Assembly (NCBI RefSeq): GCF_900091605.1
Contig: NZ_FMCQ01000004.1
Location: 496,001 to 560,000, forward strand
Direction of reading: 5' to 3'
DNA length: 64,000 nt
Source: Micromonospora tulbaghiae
GTDB taxonomy: Bacteria > Actinomycetota > Actinomycetes > Mycobacteriales > Micromonosporaceae
Part shown: in pieces, positions 58,051 through 64,000 of the stretch
How the letters are laid out: each line of letters begins with the position of its first letter
Position numbering within the stretch: the first letter of the stretch is position 1
Notes under the pieces: model-generated
Databases searched by the model: none
What the model saw: the letters and a program-made list of their open reading frames with translations, nothing else
Told to the model about the DNA's origin: nothing
Made by a program: the position numbers and the translations under genes

Positions 58051-58599
58051 TCAACGCCTGACGGGACTCGGCGGCGGGCCGGCGGGGTCGTCCGACCGCG
58101 TGTCCGGCGGAGCCGGGACCGGACTGGCCGGCATGCTCGGGTCCGCCGGGTCCGCCGGGTCCGCCGGGTCCGCCGGGACAGGCGACGCCACGCCCGGCGG
58201 GGCCGGAACGGGCGACGGCGTACCCGGTGCCGCCGGGACCGGCGACGCCACGCCCGGCGGTGCCGGGACCGCACTGTCCGGCCTGGTCGGGTCCTCCGGG
58301 CTGATCGGCACGGGCGACGCCACGGCCGGCGGGGCCGGAACGGGCTCGCTCCGGTCCGGCTGGGGGACGCTCGTGCCCGGCTGCGGCGAGATCACTGTGT
58401 CCTCGCCCCGGCTGGCGTAGGCGAACGGCGCCCCGATCACGAGCACCGCCAGGATGCCCGCCGCGCCCGCCGCCACCGTGTTGCGTCGACGGCTGCGCGC
58501 ACGCCGTTCCGCCCTGGTCAATGAGTCCCGCACAGTCGGTGCCTCCTCGGCTATGTCGGTGAGGGTGGAGCGGAGCAGACCTTCGAACGGATCACTCAT
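58051..58599 (-). CDS. Sigma-factor-linked membrane protein with repetitive Pro-rich exterior
   Basis: A 182-residue protein with a cytosolic N-terminal part (MSDPFEGLLRSTLTDIAEEA), one transmembrane helix (about 42-60, AAGAAGILAVLVIGAPFAYA) and an exterior of repeats such as PAPPGVASPVPA. Its ATG overlaps the stop of the sigma factor gene (ATGA). This is the position of anti-sigma or regulatory partners of SigE-family factors, but it has no zinc-binding anti-sigma motif. The DNA has four exact nine-base units (GTCCGCCGG) at 58141-58176, read as D-P-A repeats. Confidence 0.78.
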   Translation of the reverse strand: MSDPFEGLLRSTLTDIAEEAPTVRDSLTRAERRARSRRRNTVAAGAAGILAVLVIGAPFAYASRGEDTVISPQPGTSVPQPDRSEPVPAPPAVASPVPISPEDPTRPDSAVPAPPGVASPVPAAPGTPSPVPAPPGVASPVPADPADPADPADPSMPASPVPAPPDTRSDDPAGPPPSPVRR

Positions 58600-59102
58600 C
58601 GCTGCATCTCCAGAAGCTCGCTGTCCGGCAGGATCTGACGCAGTCGGGTGACCGCGCGGTGGGTCCGGCTGCGCACCGTGCCGACCGAGCAGCCCAGCAG
58701 TTCGGCGACCTGGGCCTCCGGCAGGTCCTCGTAGTAGCGCAGGACCACGACGGTGCGCTGCGCCGGTGGCAGTTGCCACAGCGCCGCCCGCAACGCCAGC
58801 CGCAGATCCGTACCGCCGGCCGGGTCGGCCACCACCGGCTCGTGCACGCCGACCGGTGACTCCCGACGACGACGCAACCGCCGCCACCAGCTCACCTGCT
58901 CCCGGTACATGACGGCACGCAGGTAGCCCTCCGGGTCGGCGTGCCGAATGCTCCGCCACTTCGGAATGATCTTCGACAGCGCCGACTGGAACAGATCCTC
59001 GGCGCTGCTTCGATCACCGGTGAGCAGGTAGGCGACCCGTATCAGCGCCGGCGCACGGCTCGCCACGAACTCGGCCAGCACCGCCCGCTCGTCCTCGTCC
59101 AC
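58596..59102 (-). CDS. SigE-family ECF RNA polymerase sigma factor
   Basis: A 168-residue extracytoplasmic-function sigma factor. Region 2 reads LIRVAYLLTGDRSSAEDLFQ then IRHADPEGYLRAVMYREQVS; region 4 is LPPAQRTVVVLRYYEDLPEA then LGCSVGTVRSRTHRAVTRL. It belongs to the SigE-like group common in Streptomyces and Micromonospora (sigma-70 family, without an obvious co-encoded zinc anti-sigma). GTG at 59102 is preceded by a GGGTGG-rich stretch. The membrane protein gene downstream overlaps it. Confidence 0.9.
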   Translation of the reverse strand: MDEDERAVLAEFVASRAPALIRVAYLLTGDRSSAEDLFQSALSKIIPKWRSIRHADPEGYLRAVMYREQVSWWRRLRRRRESPVGVHEPVVADPAGGTDLRLALRAALWQLPPAQRTVVVLRYYEDLPEAQVAELLGCSVGTVRSRTHRAVTRLRQILPDSELLEMQR

Positions 59103-59225
59103 CGCACCACCCTCGTCTCCTCGTTCACCAGTGACAGACGCGCGGGGACGCCGCCGCTATCCCGAGATCGGCGAATCGGTTTCCGCGGGCGCGGGCACAG
59201 TCCCCGGTGCAGGCTCGGCCCCGCC

Positions 59226-59231
59226 TACACT
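59226..59231 (+). promoter_or_regulatory. -10 box of leaderless promoter (AAC(3)-like gene)
   Basis: TACACT is followed by seven bases and then GTG at 59239, with no ribosome binding site, supporting that start. Confidence 0.55.
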
Positions 59232-59238
59232 GCGCCGC

Positions 59239-60030
59239 GTGGACCAGGCCGCACCGCACACCGTCAGCTCGCTCGCGTACGACCTGCGGGTGCTCGGCAT
59301 CGTCCCGGGTGACGTCCTGCTGCTGCACTCGTCGTACCGGAGTCTCGGGTTCGTCGCCGGTGGCACCGAGGCGGTGGTCCGGGCGCTGCTCGACGCGCTC
59401 GGACCGGAGGGCACCCTCGTCGTGCCGACGCACACGCCGGACAACACGGACCCGGCCGGGTGGCGGCATCCGCCCGTACCCGAGGCGTGGTGGCCAGTCA
59501 TCCGCGAACAGACGCCCGGCTTCGACCCGGCCCGCACGCCGAGCCGGTGGATGGGCGCGGTCGCCGAGACGGTACGCACCTGGCCGGGCGCCCGCCGCAG
59601 CAATCACCCGCAGGTGTCCTTCGCCGCGCTCGGCGCGCACGCCGCCGACATCGTCGAGGGCCACCGACTCGACGACGCGCTGGGCGAGCACTCCCCGCTG
59701 GGCGCCGTGTACCGGCTCGACGGCAAGGTGCTGCTGCTCGGCTGCGACCACAGCTCCAACACCTCGCTGCACCTGGCGGAATGGCGGCAGGCGGCGGCGC
59801 CGCGGGCGGTGACGGGCTCGGCGGTACGGCTGCCGGACGGAACGAGCCGGTGGAGCACGTGGACCGACGTCGTCACCGACGAGGACGACTTCCACCAGCT
59901 GGGCGCCGACTTCGAGGCGACAGGCGCCACGACGACCGGCCGGGTGGGCGGCGCGACGGCCCGGCTGATGCGCCAACGCGCCCTGGTCGACTTCGCCACC
60001 GCCTGGATGGCCGCAAACCGCGAGCAGTGA
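59239..60030 (+). CDS. Aminoglycoside 3-N-acetyltransferase-family protein
   Basis: A 263-residue acetyl-CoA-dependent enzyme of the AAC(3) family: VLLLHSSYRSLGFVAGGTEA, GTLVVPTHTPDNTDP, RSNHPQVSFAALGAHAADI and CDHSSNTSLHLAEWRQ are all characteristic, including the His-Ser-Ser motif and the T/S-L-H-x-A-E segment. The family acetylates aminoglycoside amino groups, but many members act on other amines. The GTG at 59239 is chosen from family length and the leaderless -10 box; the frame is open to 59131. No aminoglycoside biosynthesis genes are nearby. Confidence 0.87.
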   Translation: MDQAAPHTVSSLAYDLRVLGIVPGDVLLLHSSYRSLGFVAGGTEAVVRALLDALGPEGTLVVPTHTPDNTDPAGWRHPPVPEAWWPVIREQTPGFDPARTPSRWMGAVAETVRTWPGARRSNHPQVSFAALGAHAADIVEGHRLDDALGEHSPLGAVYRLDGKVLLLGCDHSSNTSLHLAEWRQAAAPRAVTGSAVRLPDGTSRWSTWTDVVTDEDDFHQLGADFEATGATTTGRVGGATARLMRQRALVDFATAWMAANREQ

Positions 60031-60257
60031 CCGCCCCACCGCGACGGAGCGCTTGTTCAGTCCGGCTTGGGAGCGAAGGGGGTTACGGCGGGGTTGGCGT
60101 AGATCCCACTCCGCCGGGCAGAGGTGGGTCCACGCGGCTCCCGTCACCGATCTCCGATCGGGCAGCTCATTGCCCAGGCCGGCGAGCGGTTCTCGACCTG
60201 CCGGACGTAGCGCTCGAAGACGACCATCTCGCGGACGCCACGCCACGCCGAATACGT

Positions 60258-60740
60258 CTAGCCGTCCTGGTCGACAGCGAACGGACGGTACCCCGGCGGC
60301 GGTTCACCGACCTGTAGGTCCGAGAACAGCAGCGTGAGGTCGTGGGTATTGGTCTCGATCCGCACCTCGTGGAATTCAAGCCCGATCGCCTCAGCCCAGC
60401 GCTGAGCCGCCGGCGACTCCTCCACGATCCGGGCACCCGGATAGAGCGACTGCCACTTCACGCCCCAGACATAGCCTTCCAGGTCGACTCCGGTCCGGTG
60501 GTCGGTCAGGCGGTCGTCGAGCGACTCGCGCCACGTCGACGGCGCCACTGAGGTCCGACAGCGCGCCTCGACGCAGTACCGGAACAGGTAACGCAGATAC
60601 TTCGGCGCCACCCCGGTGCGAGGATCCGCAGTCACGTAGACGATGGCCTCGTAGTCCCGCATGTAATCGGTGAACCCGTGGTAGACGAGCGCCTGGTCGA
60701 ACATTTCGTCGAGGGCACGACCGAGCACCAATGGGTCCAC
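60258..60740 (-). CDS. YxiG-like conserved hypothetical protein
   Basis: A 160-residue protein resembling the YxiG-like proteins of Streptomyces: DEMFDQALVYHGFTDYMRDY, then EAIVYVTADPRTGVAPKYLR and a C-terminal strand HDLTLLFSDLQVGEPPPGYR. YxiG-type proteins lie in toxin/immunity loci in Bacillus, so an immunity role is conceivable but unproven. The GTG start at 60740 is the first in-frame codon. The 227 bases between it and the AAC(3)-like gene contain only a short minus-strand frame around 60165-60240 that may be a remnant. Confidence 0.7.
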   Translation of the reverse strand: MDPLVLGRALDEMFDQALVYHGFTDYMRDYEAIVYVTADPRTGVAPKYLRYLFRYCVEARCRTSVAPSTWRESLDDRLTDHRTGVDLEGYVWGVKWQSLYPGARIVEESPAAQRWAEAIGLEFHEVRIETNTHDLTLLFSDLQVGEPPPGYRPFAVDQDG

Positions 60741-61059
60741 GGCGTAGTTCTACACCGTCGGGGACGGTCGGTTCCTGCCGAGCCCGTGCGCGAAGGCGAT
60801 CGAATGGGCTGCGCTCGTGCGGCGACCCGCTGACGCGCCGTCCAGCCTGAGCGCTCGGGCTCGCCGCTTCCTAGCGGTCCCTTGGGTTCGGCTCGAAGTG
60901 CCCGCTGTCAGCAACCGGCGCGAACAGTGGGAAGCCGACGGCATCGCGCCGGAAGCGTAGACCGGGCGGAGAGCTGTCAGGCTTGCCGTACTCCTTTCTG
61001 ATCGGGGCCGGACGGAAGGGGCAGAGACCGTCCACACTCTCCGGCGACGCGGTTGCCGC
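60741..61059. other. Gene-free stretch with possible remnants
   Basis: About 320 bases between two minus-strand hypothetical genes. It contains the promoter of the YxiG-like gene and short open frames without ribosome binding sites. I recognise no RNA gene or repeat here. Confidence 0.4.
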
Positions 61060-61377
61060 CTACTGCCGGCGCTCAGGAGCGGGGATCTCCCGCGGCGGGC
61101 CCGGCTCGGCCCGGCACCAACCGCCTCGGAACTCGACTCCGGGGACTCCCTCGATCAGGCGGCTGATGTCGACCATCGCCCCGAGTGAGTCGGCGACGCT
61201 GCCGCGCAGTTCTCCGACCGCCGATTCGAGGTCGTCGTCTTCCGTCGACCAGTCGACATCCGCGTCCCGCAGCTCGGCGACTGCGCGATCGGTGAGAGCC
61301 TCCGCGTTGGTGACCAGGACGTCGACTCTGCAGTACAGGTGCAGAGCGAGCGGCGCCGACACGTGCAGGTTCTCCAT
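61060..61377 (-). CDS. Hypothetical acidic protein
   Basis: A 105-residue acidic protein beginning MENLHVSAPLALHLYCRVDV, then LRDADVDWSTEDDDLESAVG and GVPGVEFRGGWCRAEPG. A beta-strand start followed by an acidic helix is typical of small immunity-type proteins, but I know no matching family with certainty. The ATG at 61377 is preferred over 61398 because the strand region begins there; no strong ribosome binding site is seen. Confidence 0.55.
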   Translation of the reverse strand: MENLHVSAPLALHLYCRVDVLVTNAEALTDRAVAELRDADVDWSTEDDDLESAVGELRGSVADSLGAMVDISRLIEGVPGVEFRGGWCRAEPGPPREIPAPERRQ

Positions 61378-61498
61378 TCGATCAGCATGCCGAAGCAAGC
61401 ACGAGTTAGGAAGAGCGCACCCGACGGGCCGTGCTGCCTGGCCCTGGCGTCCGTGCCGACGGGCACGCTACGGGCTGACAGACGGGAATACTGATCAG

Positions 61499-61915
61499 GT
61501 GGACGATCCCGCTGAGTCAGCGATCGAAGGAGTCCGAGGCTACGCAGCCGCTCTGAAGCGCATTCGGTCGCGTTTGCTCGACGCGTACGCGGATCTCGGA
61601 TGCGTCTCGGATCTGATGGCGGCAGTGAGGCATACGCGAACGATGCCTCGGGAGGGCACGTCGAGCACGGGTATCGAGTACTCCGTCCATGGGGCCGGCT
61701 GCCGGATGACGGATCAGCATGGCCAGGAGGTCGACGTCGACCTGGTCGACGGCGCCGAGGCCTTCGACGCCTGGCGGATCACGCGCTTCCTGGACGGGAA
61801 GTCGGGCGCGCGCCCCTCGGTCGAGGAGTTGCGTACGGCATGCGTCCACCTGTCCGAGCTGGGCGAACTGCGAGAGATACGGGCCGGCCGCTGGTACGCC
61901 CTGCCCGATCACTGA
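61499..61915 (+). CDS. DUF6896-like protein, possible immunity protein
   Basis: A 138-residue protein: AIEGVRGYAAALKRIRSRLL, then GIEYSVHGAGCRMTDQHGQE, VDVDLVDGAEAFDAWRITRF and a closing HLSELGELREIRAGRWYALP. The centre matches my memory of the DUF6896 family, found among immunity-like proteins, but this should be confirmed. AATACT lies six bases before the GTG at 61499, suggesting a leaderless mRNA. It faces no obvious partner toxin. Confidence 0.6.
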   Translation: MDDPAESAIEGVRGYAAALKRIRSRLLDAYADLGCVSDLMAAVRHTRTMPREGTSSTGIEYSVHGAGCRMTDQHGQEVDVDLVDGAEAFDAWRITRFLDGKSGARPSVEELRTACVHLSELGELREIRAGRWYALPDH

Positions 61916-61954
61916 TTCGACCGCTTCCATCCAGCCCGTCCGCGGGAGAGCCGG

Positions 61955-62137
61955 CTACCTACCGCGCGCCTTCCGCCGAGCTGACAGCTCCCACCGAAGC
62001 CGCCTCACGTCTTCGGGAGGGGCGTCCGGGAACGGCGGCACTGCCGCAGCGATCTTCTCCACCGCCTCCTCGCCGATCGCCTGACTGATGGCATCCCACA
62101 GGCCCCTTCGCGCCCGAGACGCTTGAGGACCGATCAG
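61955..62137 (-). pseudogene. Remnant of a small coding gene without a start codon
   Basis: A minus-strand frame ending at 61955 reads RARRGLWDAISQAIGEEAVE then KIAAAVPPFPDAPPEDVRRL, which looks like a real actinobacterial small protein. Upstream the frame contains no ATG, GTG or TTG before the stop at 62138-62140. Either an unusual start is used or the 5' end was lost. The rest of 61916-62506 (including 62138-62506) shows no other convincing gene. Confidence 0.4.
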
Positions 62138-62506
62138 TCACTCGGTGATGTGCCGTCACGCTCCCGCAAGATCGCGAGATGGGATACGACGTGACGGTAC
62201 GACGGTTCGGGCTCTGCGTGGCGGTCGCGCGACGCTGCTCACCGTCGGCGTGTGGCCGCGCCGCTCGATCAAGCCCACGCTCTCGAATGCGGATGGGCTC
62301 GTGAAGGTGGCGAGCGACACGGGCGACCTGGAGAGCGCGGTCGACAAGCTCGAGCCGACCTGCGGCAGGTACTGGTAGCTCGGCTGAGCAGGGCGTCTCG
62401 CGTGGCAGGGCGGGCGGCATCGAACGCATCCCGCCTTTCGGTACGGTGACGCTTCACGGGTCGCGCCCTAACCGACGAAGGCCTCGCCGTCCAGGAGGTG
62501 ACGCGC

Positions 62507-63199
62507 GTGCGATGGACCAGCCGCATGTTGTGGTGGCCGCTCAGCGTCTGCCTGATGGTGACGCCAGCAGCCTGTACGTCCTCAAGTGGTTCCGGCCAGG
62601 GTGAGGCCCGACCACCCGCACCAACTGCATCTCTGGGTACTGACCCGAGCGCGTCCCCGTCAACTGACGTGAGCGCCAGGCAGGAGTCATGCACTGTATC
62701 GATCGATGCGATGCAGGAACCGCCGGCGGGTTATCGGCTCGTGGGAGAGGACGTCGCGGTACCTGACCGGCCGGTGCTTCAAGCAGAGGAATCGGGGCAA
62801 CCGGACCCGGCAGCCCGGCTGTTCGCCAAATGGGGATTGGTCGTACGCGGCGGCGCAGTGGTCGATCTTCGGGTGGCATCCGGCTGGGAGGACAGGGCGC
62901 GTCTCGGATGGGGCTCGTCAGTGGTGCCAGCCGTGCGCGCCCGTGTGCGCGCCTGCGCACCTGTCGACGACCAATCTCAGTGGCTGGCCTTCGTCGGCGG
63001 CACGTGGGTTGCGCGGGCAACCTGCCTACCGCTCACAATTCGGTCGCGGGGGCAGACGGCGCAAGTACAGCTAGGTATCGGTGTCCCGTGCGACGGAACC
63101 GACCCGCCAAGTTCCCAGGAAGGCGCCGCCGGCATGGCCGAGCACGGAAAACGGGTAGTGGGGCGGGCGGGGTTCGAACCCGCGACCGAGGGATTATGA
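62507..63199 (+). CDS. Putative lipoprotein running into the tRNA gene
   Basis: A 230-residue exported lipoprotein: a signal helix MLWWPLSVCLMVTPAAC ends in a lipobox (TPAAC), followed by a Ser/Pro/Ala-rich linker and a domain containing SCTVSIDAMQEPPAGYRLVG. The GTG at 62507 is preferred because AGGAGG lies eight bases upstream. The last 12 residues (GRAGFEPATEGL) are read antisense through the tRNA gene, so the original stop was probably lost and the tail is not native. Function is unknown. Confidence 0.72.
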   Translation: MRWTSRMLWWPLSVCLMVTPAACTSSSGSGQGEARPPAPTASLGTDPSASPSTDVSARQESCTVSIDAMQEPPAGYRLVGEDVAVPDRPVLQAEESGQPDPAARLFAKWGLVVRGGAVVDLRVASGWEDRARLGWGSSVVPAVRARVRACAPVDDQSQWLAFVGGTWVARATCLPLTIRSRGQTAQVQLGIGVPCDGTDPPSSQEGAAGMAEHGKRVVGRAGFEPATEGL

Positions 63200-63232
63200 G
63201 TCCCCTGCTCTAACCGGCTGAGCTACCGCCCC
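63159..63232 (-). tRNA. tRNA with CAU anticodon (Met or Ile2)
   Basis: The minus strand folds as a tRNA: acceptor GGGGCGG (63226-63232) pairs with CCGCCCC, then the D arm GCTCAGCCGGTTAGAGC, anticodon arm GGGGACTCATAATCCCT with anticodon CAT, and T arm GCGGGTTCGAACCCCGC. The discriminator is A at 63159 and no CCA is encoded. A CAU anticodon means elongator Met or the lysidine-modified Ile2; the sequence alone does not decide for me. Its 3' part overlaps the end of the lipoprotein frame on the other strand. Confidence 0.93.
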
Positions 63233-63356
63233 GTGACCGCGCCGGATCGTAACCCGCCGATCGTTGCGCGGACCACCACCTACCGGGCGGAAACACGGCC
63301 GCGACAGCACGATGGGCAACGCGAGGATAACAACGCGCAACCCGTCGACGAACGGC

Positions 63357-64000
63357 TCACGCGCGCCGCAACTCCGCGAGGACCGCGCCGACCGCACGCC
63401 ACCCGCTGGCGAGCGCCCCCTGGATGGACGGGCTGTCCCGGTGGTCCCCGGCCACGTACAGGCCGTCGCCGAGCGCCACCGGCTTGCGCAGCCGGCCCTG
63501 GGGCGGCGGTGCGGCGGGCAGCGCGTCCGGCACGGCGACTGTGGTGAGGTGGGTCCAGTCGGCGGTGGAGCGGCCGTAGAGGCGGTCCAGTTCGCGCCGG
63601 ATCACCGGTTCGGGCGGGGCCTGCGGGCCGACCACGGAGGTGGCGATCAGGTGCTCGCCGTCCGGCGCGTACGTGGGCGCGGCCCGGCTCACCACCACCG
63701 TGTTGGCGACGAGTTCGCGCCGGTCGCCGTCGAGCAGCAGGATCGGCTCGTCCAGCGGCGCCGTGTCGGTGCGGTGGTAGTAGGTCGTGTACGCGTGCAT
63801 GCGTACCCGTGGCAGCCCCGGCAACAGAGTGGCCGCCGCGGGCGGGTCCACCGCGACCACGACGGCGCGGCAGGTGATCTCGCCGGACGGGGTGCGGACC
63901 CGGCCGGGCGCGACCTGGGTGACCGGGGTGTTCAGCTCGATCAGCTCGGCGGGCAGCGGCGCGGCGAGCGCCCGCGGCAGCGCCGCCATGCCGTCCGCCG
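63357..64000 (-). CDS. FAD-dependent oxidoreductase, C-terminal part
   Basis: The last 214 residues of an amine-oxidase or phytoene-desaturase-like flavoprotein; the 5' end lies beyond the window. Seen here are ALAAPLPAELIELNTPVTQV, TCRAVVVAVDPPAAATLLPG and the FAD-binding end GLYVAGDHRDSPSIQGALAS then GWRAVGAVLA. It probably oxidises or desaturates a hydrophobic compound. The frame remains open to the window edge; an internal ATG at 63989 is not the true start. Confidence 0.85.
   Translation of the reverse strand, partial: ADGMAALPRALAAPLPAELIELNTPVTQVAPGRVRTPSGEITCRAVVVAVDPPAAATLLPGLPRVRMHAYTTYYHRTDTAPLDEPILLLDGDRRELVANTVVVSRAAPTYAPDGEHLIATSVVGPQAPPEPVIRRELDRLYGRSTADWTHLTTVAVPDALPAAPPPQGRLRKPVALGDGLYVAGDHRDSPSIQGALASGWRAVGAVLAELRRA

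Noticed and set aside
59239..60030. AAC(3)-like gene as the self-resistance gene of an aminoglycoside cluster
   Set aside because: No biosynthetic genes surround it, and many AAC(3)-family proteins have other substrates.
62145..62378. A 77-codon plus-strand open frame
   Set aside because: No ribosome binding site, no recognisable protein pattern and surrounded by remnants; not supported as a gene.
1..64000. CRISPR array
   Set aside because: The only tandem repeats are short coding repeats (18 bp at 21371-21460 and 9 bp at 58141-58176) without unique spacers.

Overview
The window is a chromosomal segment of a high-GC actinobacterium, most likely a Micromonospora-type member of the Micromonosporaceae. 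Supporting signs are the very high GC content, frequent GTG/TTG starts and four-base stop/start overlaps, a DUF5753 helix-turn-helix gene paired with DUF397, a DUF3145 gene, a DivIVA-like small protein, an F420-type luciferase-like oxidoreductase, AfsR/SARP and LuxR giant regulators, and a c-di-AMP (ydaO-type) riboswitch before a cell-wall gene. No rRNA, CRISPR array, intact insertion sequence or phage was seen. One tRNA gene (anticodon CAU) is present.

Layout. 0-5.3 kb: the end of a fatty-acid synthesis operon (acpP, fabF), a GH3 lipoprotein, DUF3145, a small conserved protein and a beta carbonic anhydrase. 5.4-14.7 kb: alpha/beta hydrolase, HelD/HelR-type RNA polymerase recycling helicase, CDF zinc exporter, riboswitch-controlled cell-wall peptidase, STAS protein, BON protein and a peroxiredoxin/DsbA-like pair. 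14.7-23.4 kb: LuxR-type ATPase regulator, a zinc-ADH-like operon, a MerR-DnaN fusion protein and serS. 23.3-28.0 kb: a minus-strand redox operon (heme-b membrane protein, NuoF-like/ferredoxin fusion, TlpA-like lipoprotein, CcdA-like protein). 28.2-36.0 kb: secreted alpha-amylase, L,D-transpeptidase, an ABC exporter plus two-component system, SDR and hydrolase.

36.1-41.8 kb is the accessory island. It has four tightly overlapping small genes ending in a truncated PIN-toxin remnant, the HTH/DUF397 pair, and then a markedly lower-GC two-gene cassette. That cassette is an ORC/Cdc6-like AAA+ ATPase with a C-terminal helix-hairpin-helix-like tail, preceded by a helical protein carrying a HEPN-like R-x6-H motif. 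A decayed RelE-type toxin and a lone Phd-type antitoxin follow. This cassette is the best candidate for an undescribed, probably defence-related, system.

41.9-59.1 kb: site-2 protease, alditol-oxidase-like flavoprotein, F420-type oxidoreductase, ArsR/SRPBCC pair, DrrAB-type exporter behind a 28-bp palindrome, AfsR/SARP regulator, a nucleotidyltransferase toxin/antitoxin-like pair, acetyltransferases, a FUSC membrane protein, and a SigE-family sigma factor with a membrane partner. 59.2-64 kb: an AAC(3)-type acetyltransferase, small proteins resembling immunity families, gene remnants, a lipoprotein running into the tRNA gene, and a truncated flavin oxidoreductase.

Two genome-style patterns recur. 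Long inverted repeats, mostly sharing a GATCTTG-type core, sit between genes (21.7, 23.4, 44.8, 45.0 and 55.0 kb), and one encodes the tail of the CcdA-like protein. Several genes have a TANNNT-like box six or seven bases before a start codon without a ribosome binding site, the arrangement expected for leaderless mRNAs.
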